64,000 bases of DNA, taken from positions 434,001 through 498,000 of the forward strand of contig NZ_ASJB01000080.1 in NCBI RefSeq assembly GCF_000478275.1, given 5' to 3'. This document shows, piece after piece, positions 24,551-32,679 of the stretch. How positions within the stretch are numbered: position 1 is the stretch's first letter; each line of letters begins with the position of its first letter. The stretch is from Amycolatopsis orientalis DSM 40040 = KCTC 9412 (GTDB lineage Bacteria; Actinomycetota; Actinomycetes; Mycobacteriales; Pseudonocardiaceae). The notes beneath the pieces were generated by a model. The model did not search any database. It was given only the letters and a program-made list of their open reading frames with translations, and was not told the DNA's origin. The translations under genes were made by a program, and so were the position numbers.

Positions 24551-25201
24551 CGCGATCGCGGCGACCAGCAACCCGCCACCCACCGGCAGCAGCGCCGGAA
24601 CCAGCCGCTCGTCCTCGCGGAAGGCCCGCGCGACCTCGCGCAGCGCCAGCGTGTCCGGATCGCGGCGTGAGGGATCGGTCACCCTCGCCCCCGACACGTT
24701 GTGGAACGCCAGTATCCCGCCGGGCCGGAGCAGCGCGACGGCCTTCTCGTAGCAACTCGGGTACTCGATCGGCGCCGAATCGACGAACACCAGGTCGTAG
24801 CCGCCGGGGGTGAGCCGGGGGAGGACGTCGAGCGCGCGGCCCATGATCAGCCGGGTCCGCCCCGGCGGATAACCCGCCTCGCGGAACGCCGCCCTCGCCG
24901 CCCGGTGGTACTCGGGTTCGATGTCGATCGAGGTCAGGATCCCGTCGTCGACCATGCCCCTGAGCAGGCACAACCCGCTCACCCCTGCCCCGGTCCCGAC
25001 CTCGACCACGGCCTTCGCGCGCAGTGTCGTGGCGAGGAAACGCAAGGTCGCGCCGGCGCCCGCGCTCAGCGGACCGCACCCCAGATCGGCCGACCGCGCC
25101 CGCGCGGTGGCCAGTACCTCGTCGTCGGGGTGGTACCCGTCGACGATGAGGCCGGCGTCGGCGGTCTCGGCAGGCGAGCCCGCATGCGTCCCGGAATTCA
25201 C
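24548..25201 (-). CDS. SAM-dependent O-methyltransferase
   Basis: A 217-residue class I methyltransferase of the caffeoyl-CoA/catechol O-methyltransferase type. The SAM-binding motif EVGTGAGVSG is at 67-76; SIDIEPE follows as motif II; DLVFVDSAP gives the metal/substrate Asp. It corresponds to the O-methyltransferase encoded divergently from sigE in mycobacteria (Rv1220c-like). Substrate unknown. GTG start with no clear ribosome site, suggesting a leaderless mRNA. It ends within a family B element. Confidence 0.88.
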   Translation of the reverse strand: MNSGTHAGSPAETADAGLIVDGYHPDDEVLATARARSADLGCGPLSAGAGATLRFLATTLRAKAVVEVGTGAGVSGLCLLRGMVDDGILTSIDIEPEYHRAARAAFREAGYPPGRTRLIMGRALDVLPRLTPGGYDLVFVDSAPIEYPSCYEKAVALLRPGGILAFHNVSGARVTDPSRRDPDTLALREVARAFREDERLVPALLPVGGGLLVAAIA

Positions 25202-25257
25202 ACGCGGAGGTTAGCGCTGCTTATCGACAAAACAGCGAAGACTCCCTGGTACCGACT

Positions 25258-25287
25258 TCTCAGCCTCCTCTCAGTCCAGTCTCACTA
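25258..25287. promoter_or_regulatory. Three 11-bp-spaced TCTCA(G/C) repeats upstream of sigE
   Basis: TCTCAG at 25258, TCTCAG at 25269 and TCTCAC at 25280 recur every 11 bp, one helical turn. Two adjacent repeats have the 8+3+8 layout described for the mycobacterial MprA box upstream of sigE; the sequence match is from memory and needs checking. This is a likely binding array for an OmpR-type response regulator acting on sigE or the divergent methyltransferase gene. Confidence 0.5.
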
Positions 25288-25325
25288 GAAACATAAGCAG
25301 GCCGGACAGACTGGTTCTCGACAAC

Positions 25326-25353
25326 GGGAACACCGTGCACATCGCCCGCGTTG
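25326..25353 (+). promoter_or_regulatory. Candidate SigH/SigR- or SigE-type promoter of sigE
   Basis: GGGAACA at 25326-25332 and GTTG at 25350-25353 are separated as in ECF promoters of the GGAAC-N18-GTT type. The predicted transcript would start near 25360, about 20 bases before the sigE ATG. In mycobacteria sigE is transcribed partly by SigH from such a promoter. Confidence 0.55.
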
Positions 25354-25378
25354 GGTGGAGTAGTTGGGAGAGACGCTG

Positions 25379-26002
25379 ATGGAGGTGCCTACTTCCCCGA
25401 TGCAGGAAACGATGCAGGACGACCAGCTCGTGGGCCAGGTCACGCCGGTGACCGTGGACGAGGCCGCATGGACCCCGCCCTCGTGGGACGAGGTCGTGCG
25501 GGAACACGCCGACCGCGTGTACCGGCTCGCCTACCGCCTGACCGGTAACGCCCACGACGCGGAGGATCTGACGCAGGAGACCTTCATCCGGGTCTTCCGC
25601 TCCCTCGCGTCCTACAAGCCCGGCACCTTCGAGGGCTGGCTGCACCGCATCACCACGAACCTCTTCCTCGACATGGCCCGCCGCCGCTCGCGCGTGCGGA
25701 TGGAAGGCCTCCCCGAGGACACCGACCGCATCGTCGGTGACGACCCGAGCCCGGAGCAGGTCTACTCGGACACCCATCTCGACCCGGACCTGCAGGCCGC
25801 GCTCGACGAGTTGCCGCCCGAGTTCCGCGCCGCGGTCGTGCTGTGCGACGTCGAAGGCCTCTCGTACGAGGAGATCGGCGCCACCCTCGGTGTCAAGCTC
25901 GGCACCGTGCGCAGCCGGATCCACCGCGGCCGCCAGGCGCTTCGCGCTTCCCTGGAGCGCCGTCGCGCCGCGGCGCAGGAGTCTGCGAAGGTGGGGGTAT
26001 GA
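25379..26002 (+). CDS. sigE: ECF sigma factor SigE
   Basis: A 207-residue extracytoplasmic-function sigma factor. Region 2 spans about 42-105 (RVYRLAYRLTGNAHDAEDL, then ETFIRVFRSL) and region 4 about 138-190 (LPPEFRAAVVLCDVEGLSYE, then LGVKLGTVRSRIHRGR). It directs RNA polymerase to envelope/surface stress genes. The neighbours (rseA, then htrA and tatB, as in mycobacteria) identify it as SigE. An in-frame TTG 15 bp upstream is an alternative start. It overlaps rseA by four bases. Confidence 0.93.
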   Translation: MEVPTSPMQETMQDDQLVGQVTPVTVDEAAWTPPSWDEVVREHADRVYRLAYRLTGNAHDAEDLTQETFIRVFRSLASYKPGTFEGWLHRITTNLFLDMARRRSRVRMEGLPEDTDRIVGDDPSPEQVYSDTHLDPDLQAALDELPPEFRAAVVLCDVEGLSYEEIGATLGVKLGTVRSRIHRGRQALRASLERRRAAAQESAKVGV

Positions 26003-26676
26003 CCGCACCGCGAGGTTGGGGACTCCCCGAGTCGCATCTGCTTCCGGACGCCATCGTCGCCTTCGTCGACGGCGAGCTGTCCCTCGGCGCCCAGGACAGG
26101 GCGTCGGCGCACATCGCCCGCTGTCAGTCGTGCGCGGCCGAGGTCGCGGCGCAGCGACAGGCCGTCAACGCCGTGAAGCAGGCAGGAGCCCCGTCCATGT
26201 CGGCGGGTTTCCTGGCCAGCCTGTGCTCCATCCCGCAGAACACCGAACTTCCCAGCGCGCCGGACAATCTGGCGATGACCGCCGACGGTCAGCTGGTGGC
26301 CATCCAGCGGCCCGACAGGGTCGCCGGCCTTCGTGACACCGGAGTGCTGGGAGGCACAGCACCGTTGGGATCAACGGCGCCACTGGGCCAGTCGCCGAAC
26401 GTCCTCGGCGGCGGGCGGTTCGGCCTCGTCCGGCGCAAGTACGCGCAGGGCGCCGGAGTCGTCGTTTCGGGGCTGGTGCTGAGCGCCCTGGCCCTCGTCG
26501 CGACCTCGGGTGACGGCGTCGAAGACCAGCCGAGCCCCGCTCTCGTACCCCCGCAGGGTGTCAACGCCGGACTGCTGCCCGCGCAGCTGGGCGGCGGCGT
26601 CCAGCCGGAACCGCCGCGCAGCCCCGCGCCGAGCACCAGCCCGTCGAGCGCCCCGGTGCCCGTGTCGGCCCGCTGA
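25999..26676 (+). CDS. rseA: Anti-sigma factor RseA-like (ZAS domain, one TM helix)
   Basis: A 225-residue protein. The N-terminal zinc-binding anti-sigma domain has HxxxCxxC as His38, Cys42, Cys45 (HIARCQSC). One hydrophobic segment lies at about 152-172 (VVVSGLVLSALALVA), followed by a Pro/Ser-rich outer tail. It should hold SigE inactive until cleavage or oxidation releases it. The membrane helix makes regulated proteolysis plausible. ATGA overlap with sigE gives stoichiometric synthesis. Confidence 0.88.
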   Translation: MTAPRGWGLPESHLLPDAIVAFVDGELSLGAQDRASAHIARCQSCAAEVAAQRQAVNAVKQAGAPSMSAGFLASLCSIPQNTELPSAPDNLAMTADGQLVAIQRPDRVAGLRDTGVLGGTAPLGSTAPLGQSPNVLGGGRFGLVRRKYAQGAGVVVSGLVLSALALVATSGDGVEDQPSPALVPPQGVNAGLLPAQLGGGVQPEPPRSPAPSTSPSSAPVPVSAR

Positions 26677-26685
26677 TCCGCTCCG

Positions 26686-27348
26686 TCAGGGTTTCCCGAA
26701 GCAGATCGTGACCGATTTGAACCGCGGATCCATGTAGCCCATGTAGGTCAGCGTCTTCTCGGTGTTGTCCGGGCAGCCCGTCCCCATCGGGTTCGCGGGC
26801 GCGGTGGTCAGCACCTTCAGCCGCGCCTTGCCGCACTCGACCAGTTTCGGCGGAGTCTTGCTCTCGATGTCGTCGAAGCAGGCTCCGATCTGGCCGTTGA
26901 CCCCGAGGCACAACGCGACGCCTTCCCCGCGCATCGGCGTCGGGATCGCCACTCGGTAGAAGCCTTCCGAGCAGTTCCAGTCCCCTTTGTCCACGCCGAC
27001 GACGCTGACCATGTACGGGGTGTTGGGCGCGTTGCACGGCGTCTTCACCGCGTCGGCCTCCTTGCCCGCGCCGGTCAGCTGCACGCAGTCGCCGACTTCC
27101 AGCTTTCCCGCCTGCTTCTCCGGTCCCGCGGCCGCCTTCGCCACGATGATCAGCCCGGCGAGGCCGCCGACCACCACGACCGCGGCGACGAGCAGCAGCA
27201 CCTTCACCTTGGTGGACAGGCCCTTCTTGGGCGGTCGCTGCGGCCATCCCTGCTGTTGTTGTTGCTGCGGCCACTGCTGCTGAGGCGGGTACGGCTGCTG
27301 CGGCCACTGCTGTTGAGGCGGGAATTGTCCCCCGTGATGCTCCGACAT
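26686..27348 (-). CDS. LppU/SCO3897-like membrane-anchored protein
   Basis: A 220-residue protein. A cytoplasmic Gln/Pro/Trp-rich tail (about 1-42, repeated PQQQWPQQ units) precedes one transmembrane helix (about 48-70) and an extracytoplasmic domain (about 80-220) with an even set of Cys (CVQL, PCNAP, NCSEG, LCLG, ACFDD, ECGK, GCPD, ICFG) likely in disulfides. This resembles the LppU/SCO3897 family; function unknown. It is inserted between rseA and htrA on the opposite strand, facing rseA with nine bases between stops. Confidence 0.72.
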   Translation of the reverse strand: MSEHHGGQFPPQQQWPQQPYPPQQQWPQQQQQQGWPQRPPKKGLSTKVKVLLLVAAVVVVGGLAGLIIVAKAAAGPEKQAGKLEVGDCVQLTGAGKEADAVKTPCNAPNTPYMVSVVGVDKGDWNCSEGFYRVAIPTPMRGEGVALCLGVNGQIGACFDDIESKTPPKLVECGKARLKVLTTAPANPMGTGCPDNTEKTLTYMGYMDPRFKSVTICFGKP

Positions 27349-27509
27349 GCCCGTTAGACTGCCAGAGGTGCGACATGGTTGCCTCAAGTGTCACATTTCT
27401 GGCCTTCGAGAGGGAATCAACGCGCACTTCACCGTGGTCACGGCAGAATCAAGGGTGAGGCTTGGCGTACTCTCGCGTCCGGCCAACCAGATCTCAGCCC
27501 CGGGGAATG

Positions 27510-29051
27510 ATGACCGAGCAGCCGAACGCGAATCCGCAGCAGCCTGGTGACCCGGCGGGGGATCGGCTGGCGCCGCGACCGCTGGCCAGGCCCGCCGTCG
27601 ATCCGGCGCAGGCGGCCACGTTCGGCAGGCCGCGTGGTGTCGACGGCGCCTTCGACAAGCTGTACCAGCCCGGCACGAACGGGCAGACCGCGCCGGGACT
27701 GAACCTGGCCCCGCCGACCCCGGAATCGCTCGCCGAGGCCTTCCGCCGCCCGCCGGGCGCCGAAGGTGTCGTGCTGGAGCGGCCGTACGGCACCAACGGC
27801 TCCGAACCGTCCGCGAACGGCGCGGAAGGTCCGCTCTGGACCACGACGTCGGATCCGTGGCGCGACCCCGGCTCCGGCGCGGTCCTCGCCGGGCCCGCCG
27901 TCCAGCAGGATTCGGAAGAGACGACGGACGCGAAGCGGCCGCAAGGCGCGCTGCTGAGCCTGCCGGAGGTCCTCTTCGGACGGCGAGTGCAGACGAAGGC
28001 GCTGGCGATTCTCGCCGCGGTGGCGCTGCTCATCGGCGCCGCGGGCGGGCTGATCGGCTGGTGGTTCGCCGACACGGGCACCGAACTGACCGGTGAGGCC
28101 AGCATTTCCGAGGCCGACGCCGCCAAGGAGCGTCCGGCGGGTTCGATCGCGGACATCGCGCACCGGGTGGCGCCCGCCGTGGTCTCGCTCGAAGTGTTCA
28201 AACCGGGCGCCGACGCCGGTCAGCAGGGCTCCGGGGTCGTCATCGACACCCAGGGCTACGTGCTCACGAACGAACATGTCATCTCGGCGGCGACGGCCGA
28301 CTCGGCCACCAAGATCACCGCCGTTTTCTTCGACGGCAGGCGTGTCGAGGCGAAGGTCGTCGGCGCCGACGCGAAGACCGACCTGGCCGTGGTCAAGGTC
28401 AACGTCGAAAACCTGACGGCGCTCCAGGTCGGGAAGTCGTCCGATCTGGCCGTCGGCGATTCGGTGATCGCCGTCGGTTCGCCGCTGGCGCTGCAGAACT
28501 CGGTCACCGCCGGCATCGTGAGCGCGCTCAACCGCCCGGTGACCGCGGGCGGCGACGGCGGCAGCGCGCCGGTGATCTACGAGGCCATCCAGACCGACGC
28601 CGCGATCAACCACGGGAACTCGGGCGGCGCGCTCGTCGACGCGACCGGCGCGCTCGTCGGGATCAACTCGGCGATCCGCTCGTCCAGCGCCGAGGGCGGC
28701 AGCATCGGTATCGGCTTCGCGATCCCGAGTGACTACGCGGTGAAGATCGCGAAAACACTGATCCGGGACGGAAAAGTCGTCCACCCCGACATCGGCATCA
28801 ACGCTTCGTCGACCGTCGCGGGCTCCAGCACCATGGGCGCCCAGGTCCGCAATGTGGCCCCAGGCGGCCCCGCCGCCTCGGCCGGGATCAAGGAAGGCGA
28901 CGTGATCACCGAGGTCGGCGGACGCCTCGTACGCGACTCGGCGGAACTGCTCGTCGCGGTCCGCGCGCGCGAGGTCGGCGAAGTGGTCCCTGTCCGGCTT
29001 GTCCGCGATGGGTCTTCCCTTGTCGTGGACGTCAAACTGGCCTCGGACTAG
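27510..29051 (+). CDS. htrA: HtrA/DegP-like membrane serine protease
   Basis: A 513-residue S1C protease. A long disordered cytoplasmic region (about 1-160) leads into one transmembrane helix (about 164-185), a trypsin-like domain with triad His256 (TNEHVIS), Asp291 (KTDLAVV) and Ser371 (GNSGGAL), and one PDZ domain (about 420-510). It degrades or refolds damaged envelope proteins and belongs to the SigE stress response. ATG codons at 27507 and 27510 are both possible starts with GGGG just upstream. Confidence 0.92.
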   Translation: MTEQPNANPQQPGDPAGDRLAPRPLARPAVDPAQAATFGRPRGVDGAFDKLYQPGTNGQTAPGLNLAPPTPESLAEAFRRPPGAEGVVLERPYGTNGSEPSANGAEGPLWTTTSDPWRDPGSGAVLAGPAVQQDSEETTDAKRPQGALLSLPEVLFGRRVQTKALAILAAVALLIGAAGGLIGWWFADTGTELTGEASISEADAAKERPAGSIADIAHRVAPAVVSLEVFKPGADAGQQGSGVVIDTQGYVLTNEHVISAATADSATKITAVFFDGRRVEAKVVGADAKTDLAVVKVNVENLTALQVGKSSDLAVGDSVIAVGSPLALQNSVTAGIVSALNRPVTAGGDGGSAPVIYEAIQTDAAINHGNSGGALVDATGALVGINSAIRSSSAEGGSIGIGFAIPSDYAVKIAKTLIRDGKVVHPDIGINASSTVAGSSTMGAQVRNVAPGGPAASAGIKEGDVITEVGGRLVRDSAELLVAVRAREVGEVVPVRLVRDGSSLVVDVKLASD

Positions 29052-29106
29052 CGAGTTCGGCCGGGTACCCTGAACGGGGAAGACGCCGAGGCGGAGGTTC
29101 ACACAG

Positions 29107-29535
29107 GTGTTCGAGAGTGTCGGCTGGGGCGAGATCCTCATCATCGTCGTCGCGGGTCTTTTCATCCTCGGTCCGGAACGGCTGCCCGAAGCCGCGGCCT
29201 GGCTGGCGAAGAGTGTCCGCAAGGTCCGCGATTTCGCGACCGGGGCCAAGACGCAACTGCGCGAGGAAATGGGCCCGGAGTTCGACCAGTTGCGCAAGCC
29301 GCTGGAGGATCTGCGCGGGCTGCGGAACTTCGACCCCAAGCGGGTCGTCACCCAGCACCTGTTCGACGGTGACCCGGATCCGCTGGGGCTCAAGGACGTC
29401 AACGGCACCAATGGTTCGAACGGGACCAACGGGACCAACGGGGCTTCGAAGCCCAACGGCTACCCGGCGACGGCCGCCCAGCCCGAGCCCCTGAAGCCGG
29501 GGGAGCGCCCGCCGGTCGACCCCGACGCGACCTGA
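29107..29535 (+). CDS. tatB: Twin-arginine translocase subunit TatB
   Basis: A 142-residue protein: one N-terminal transmembrane helix (about 7-22; EILIIVVAGLFILGPERLPE) with the TatA/B hallmark GPERLP, an amphipathic helix (about 24-60) and a soluble tail. The tail contains an unusual run of Asn-Gly-Thr/Ser repeats (about 99-115). TatB recognises folded, RR-signal-bearing precursors with TatC. The start is GTG with GGAGG upstream. tatC is not in the window. Confidence 0.88.
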   Translation: MFESVGWGEILIIVVAGLFILGPERLPEAAAWLAKSVRKVRDFATGAKTQLREEMGPEFDQLRKPLEDLRGLRNFDPKRVVTQHLFDGDPDPLGLKDVNGTNGSNGTNGTNGASKPNGYPATAAQPEPLKPGERPPVDPDAT

Positions 29536-29592
29536 CCCCGAGGCAACGACCGCATTCAGTCCTCTGGATGCGGTTCTTGCACGCGCAACGAC

Positions 29593-29648
29593 CGCGTTCA
29601 GTCCTCTAAATGCATGGCTTGAAGCCCGCATTTAGAGGACTGAACGCG
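29593..29648. terminator. 21-bp hairpin between tatB and mrp (family E)
   Basis: Arms at 29593-29613 and 29628-29648 pair perfectly (TTCAGTCCTCTAAATGC is the core of the left arm). The 14-base loop itself forms a GGCTT/AAGCC stem. A partial direct copy of the left arm (CGCATTCAGTCCTCTGGATG) lies 40-50 bp upstream at about 29551-29570. It probably terminates both convergent genes. Confidence 0.82.
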
Positions 29649-29658
29649 TGCGGGTGGG

Positions 29659-30804
29659 TCAGCGTCCCGCGGGGGTGACGTTCAGCATCATCCCGGCCAG
29701 CCCGCGCGCCCGGACGGTCAGCTTCTTCGCCGCCTCCTTGAGCACGAGCGACGCCGGCGCGTCCGGCTCCGCCAGCACGATCGGCGTCCCCGAGTCACCG
29801 TGGGAGACCACGCGCGGATCCATCGGGACCTGACCGAGCAGCGGCACCGTCGAGCCGACCGACTTCGACAGCGAGTCGGCGACGGACTGCCCGCCACCGG
29901 ACCCGAAGATCTCCATCCGCCCGCCGTCGGGCGTTTCGAGCCACGACATGTTCTCGATGACGCCCGCCACCCGCTGCCGCGTCTGCAGTGCGATCGCGCC
30001 CGCGCGTTCGGCCACCTCGGCGGCCGCCTGCTGCGGGGTGGTGACGACCAGGATCTCCGCGTTCGGGATCAGCTGCGCCACCGAGATCGCGATGTCGCCG
30101 GTGCCCGGCGGCAGGTCCAGCAGCAGGATGTCGAGGTCGCCCCAGAACACGTCGGCGAGGAACTGCTGCAGCGCGCGGTGCAGCATCGGCCCGCGCCACA
30201 CGACGGGCGTGTTGCCCGGGGTGAACATGCCGATCGAGATGACCTTCACGCCGTGCGCCTGCGGCGGCATGATCATGGTGTCGACCTTGGTCGGCTTCTC
30301 CCGCGTGCCCAGCATCCGCGGCACCGAGTGGCCGTAGATGTCCGCGTCGACCACGCCGACGGAGAGCCCGCGTTCGGCCATCGCCGCCGCGAGGTTCACC
30401 GTCACCGAGGACTTGCCGACACCGCCCTTGCCGGACGCGACGCAGTAGACCCGCGTCAGCGAACCCGGCTGCGCGAACGGGATCACCGGTTCCGTGGCGT
30501 CGCCGCGCAGCGATTTTCGCAGTTCCGTGCGTTGCTCGTCGTTCATCACGTCGAGCTCGACCCGGACGTCGTTGACGCCGGGGAGCTTCGCGACGGCGTC
30601 GGTCGTGTCCTTGGTCAGCGTCGCCTTCAACGGGCAGCCGGCGACCGTCAGGTAGATCCCGACGGTGACCACACCGTCCGAGCCCACCTCCACGCCCTTG
30701 ACCATGCCGAGGTCGGTGATCGGTTTCTTGATCTCCGGGTCGTACACGGCCTTCAGCGCGGTGCGGACATCGTCGACGCTGGGGAGTTGCTGCGTACTGG
30801 TCAC
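29659..30804 (-). CDS. mrp: Mrp/NBP35-type iron-sulfur carrier ATPase
   Basis: A 381-residue cytoplasmic protein. The N-terminal DUF59/MIP18 domain (about 5-95, conserved Cys57 in AGCPLK) is followed by a ParA/MinD-like ATPase with deviant Walker A GKGGVGKSS at 125-133. Family members bind and pass on Fe-S clusters. The CxxC pair of ApbC/Nbp35 is not obvious here, so cluster binding may use other residues. GTG start. Same position relative to tatB as in mycobacteria (Rv1229c-like). Confidence 0.88.
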   Translation of the reverse strand: MTSTQQLPSVDDVRTALKAVYDPEIKKPITDLGMVKGVEVGSDGVVTVGIYLTVAGCPLKATLTKDTTDAVAKLPGVNDVRVELDVMNDEQRTELRKSLRGDATEPVIPFAQPGSLTRVYCVASGKGGVGKSSVTVNLAAAMAERGLSVGVVDADIYGHSVPRMLGTREKPTKVDTMIMPPQAHGVKVISIGMFTPGNTPVVWRGPMLHRALQQFLADVFWGDLDILLLDLPPGTGDIAISVAQLIPNAEILVVTTPQQAAAEVAERAGAIALQTRQRVAGVIENMSWLETPDGGRMEIFGSGGGQSVADSLSKSVGSTVPLLGQVPMDPRVVSHGDSGTPIVLAEPDAPASLVLKEAAKKLTVRARGLAGMMLNVTPAGR

Positions 30805-30813
30805 ACGTCCATG

Positions 30814-31323
30814 TTACGTACCGGTAGGCGCACGGTCGGGTTTGGCCTTGCGCGGCTTGGCATCAAGATCCTCACGGAGGCGGTCGAGTTCGCCCCGCAG
30901 GAAGTCGCGGGTGGCGACCTCGCCGAGCGCGATCCGCAGCGAAGCCAGCTCCCGCGCGAGGTATTCGGTGTCCGCCTTGGTCTGCTCGGCCCGGTTCCGG
31001 TCTTCCTCCAGTGAGACGCGGTCGCGGTCGTCCTGGCGGTTCTGCGCCAGCAGGATGAGCGGCGCGGCGTAGGCGGCCTGCGTCGAGAACGCCAGGTTCA
31101 GCAGGATGAACGGGTACGGGTCCCACTGCAGCGAGACCGCCACCAGGTTCAGCACGATCCAGATGATGACGATCAGCGTCTGCCAGAACAGGTACTTGCC
31201 GGTGCCGAGGAACCGCGCGACCCGTTCGGTGAACCTGCCGAACGTGTCCGGGTCGATGTTGACCCTGAACCGGCCTTGGCCGCGGGGCTGGTCCAGCCGC
31301 CGCCCGGACGTCAGTTCAGGCAC
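30814..31323 (-). CDS. DUF1003 membrane protein
   Basis: A 169-residue protein. Two transmembrane helices (about 45-66 and 72-92; WQTLIVIIWIVLNLVAVSLQ) are characteristic of DUF1003, followed by a charged coiled-coil C-terminus (about 98-165, EEDRNRAEQTKADTEYLARE). GTG start inside the end of the MgtE-N/CBS gene (8-bp overlap). The pair occurs together in mycobacteria (Rv1231c/Rv1232c-like). This is compatible with a two-part magnesium-related membrane complex, which is an inference. Confidence 0.85.
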   Translation of the reverse strand: MPELTSGRRLDQPRGQGRFRVNIDPDTFGRFTERVARFLGTGKYLFWQTLIVIIWIVLNLVAVSLQWDPYPFILLNLAFSTQAAYAAPLILLAQNRQDDRDRVSLEEDRNRAEQTKADTEYLARELASLRIALGEVATRDFLRGELDRLREDLDAKPRKAKPDRAPTGT

Positions 31324-32635
31324 GTTCGGCCTCCTCGGTCTCCGCAGTGGTCTCTTCGGTGGTCTCGCCGGTGCTGTCGTGCAGGCCTGTCTCGCGCCAG
31401 TCCTCCGGGAGCAGGTGGTCGAGCACGTCGTCGACGGTGACCGCGCCGAGCAGGTGGTCCTCCGCGTCGACCACCGGGCCGCAGGTGAGGTTGTACGCGG
31501 CGAAGTAGCGGGTGACCTCGGACAAGGTGGCGTTCGGCCGCAGCGCGGGCAGCTGGGTGTCCACCGTGCTCGCCACCATCTCCGCGGGCGGTTCGCGCAG
31601 CAGCCGCTGGAAGTGGACGACGCCGACGAAGCGCCCTGTCGGCGTCTCCGTCGGCGGACGGCAGACGAACACCATGCTCGCCAGCGCCACCGGCAGGTCG
31701 GCGTTGCGGATGTGCGCGAGCGCCTCCGCGACCGTGGCGTCCGGTGTCAGCACCACCGGTTCGGGCGTCATCAACCCGCCCGCGGTGTCGGACGAGTACT
31801 CCAGCAGCCGTTTCACCGGCGCCGACTCCTGGGGTTCCATCAGCTCCAGGAACCGGCTCTGCTCGGCGGGCGCCAGCTCGGCCAGCAGGTCGGCGGCGTC
31901 GTCGGGGCTCATCGCCTCGAGGATGTCGGCGGCCCGTTCCTCGGCGAGGTATCCCAGCAGTTCCTTCTGGTCGTCCTCGGGAAGCTCCTCGATGACGTCG
32001 GCGAGGTGCTCGTCGTCCATCGCGTCGGCGACCTCGTGCCGTCGTTTCAACGGCAGGTCCCGGACGGTGGCGGCGACGTCCGCCGGGCGCATGGTGTCGA
32101 ACAGCATCAGCAGCTGCGCCGCGCCCTGGGTCTGCCCGGTCAGATCGGTGAGCCCCAGCCCGGACACCTCCGACCACGGCAGCACCTGCATCGGTGCCCG
32201 CCGCCTGCCGAGGCCGAGTCTGCTCGACCGCTCGCGGATCGCGAGTTTCGCGAGGACCCAGTCCCGGGTCCGCGTCGGCTCCATGGCGGCGTCGACGACG
32301 GTGACCCGGGTTTCCGAGCCGGCGAGGGTGGCATAGGCGTCGAACAACTGCCCGACTACCAGGACCTCATTGGGCCGCTGATGGAACCGGCGCATGTTGA
32401 CCGAACCGGTGGCGAGCGTGATGGCGGTGGGCTCGATCGAGGTCACGCGCAACATCGGCACGAAAACGCGCCGCCGCGTCGTCAACTCGACCACGATGCC
32501 CAGGATCCGCGGCGGCTGCTGGTCGAGCCGGAGGCCCGCCACCAGATCCCGCACCTTGCCGATCGATTCGCCATCGGGTCCGAAAACCGGCAAACCGGCC
32601 AACTGAGCTGCGAATACCCTGTTCACGGGTGCCAT
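31316..32635 (-). CDS. PRC-barrel / MgtE-N / CBS-pair protein without channel domain
   Basis: A 439-residue cytoplasmic protein. A PRC-barrel-like N-terminus spans about 1-85, an MgtE N-terminal superhelix about 165-270 (repeats such as DVIEELPEDDQKELLGYL) and a CBS pair about 280-410. The MgtE transmembrane pore is absent and no hydrophobic helices are seen. In MgtE these domains sense Mg2+ and gate the pore; here they may act on a separate membrane partner, the overlapping DUF1003 gene being the obvious candidate. Confidence 0.85.
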   Translation of the reverse strand: MAPVNRVFAAQLAGLPVFGPDGESIGKVRDLVAGLRLDQQPPRILGIVVELTTRRRVFVPMLRVTSIEPTAITLATGSVNMRRFHQRPNEVLVVGQLFDAYATLAGSETRVTVVDAAMEPTRTRDWVLAKLAIRERSSRLGLGRRRAPMQVLPWSEVSGLGLTDLTGQTQGAAQLLMLFDTMRPADVAATVRDLPLKRRHEVADAMDDEHLADVIEELPEDDQKELLGYLAEERAADILEAMSPDDAADLLAELAPAEQSRFLELMEPQESAPVKRLLEYSSDTAGGLMTPEPVVLTPDATVAEALAHIRNADLPVALASMVFVCRPPTETPTGRFVGVVHFQRLLREPPAEMVASTVDTQLPALRPNATLSEVTRYFAAYNLTCGPVVDAEDHLLGAVTVDDVLDHLLPEDWRETGLHDSTGETTEETTAETEEAERA

Positions 32636-32679
32636 GCCCGAAGGTTATCGGCTCCTGGGGCCCCAGACGATTCGTGTGA

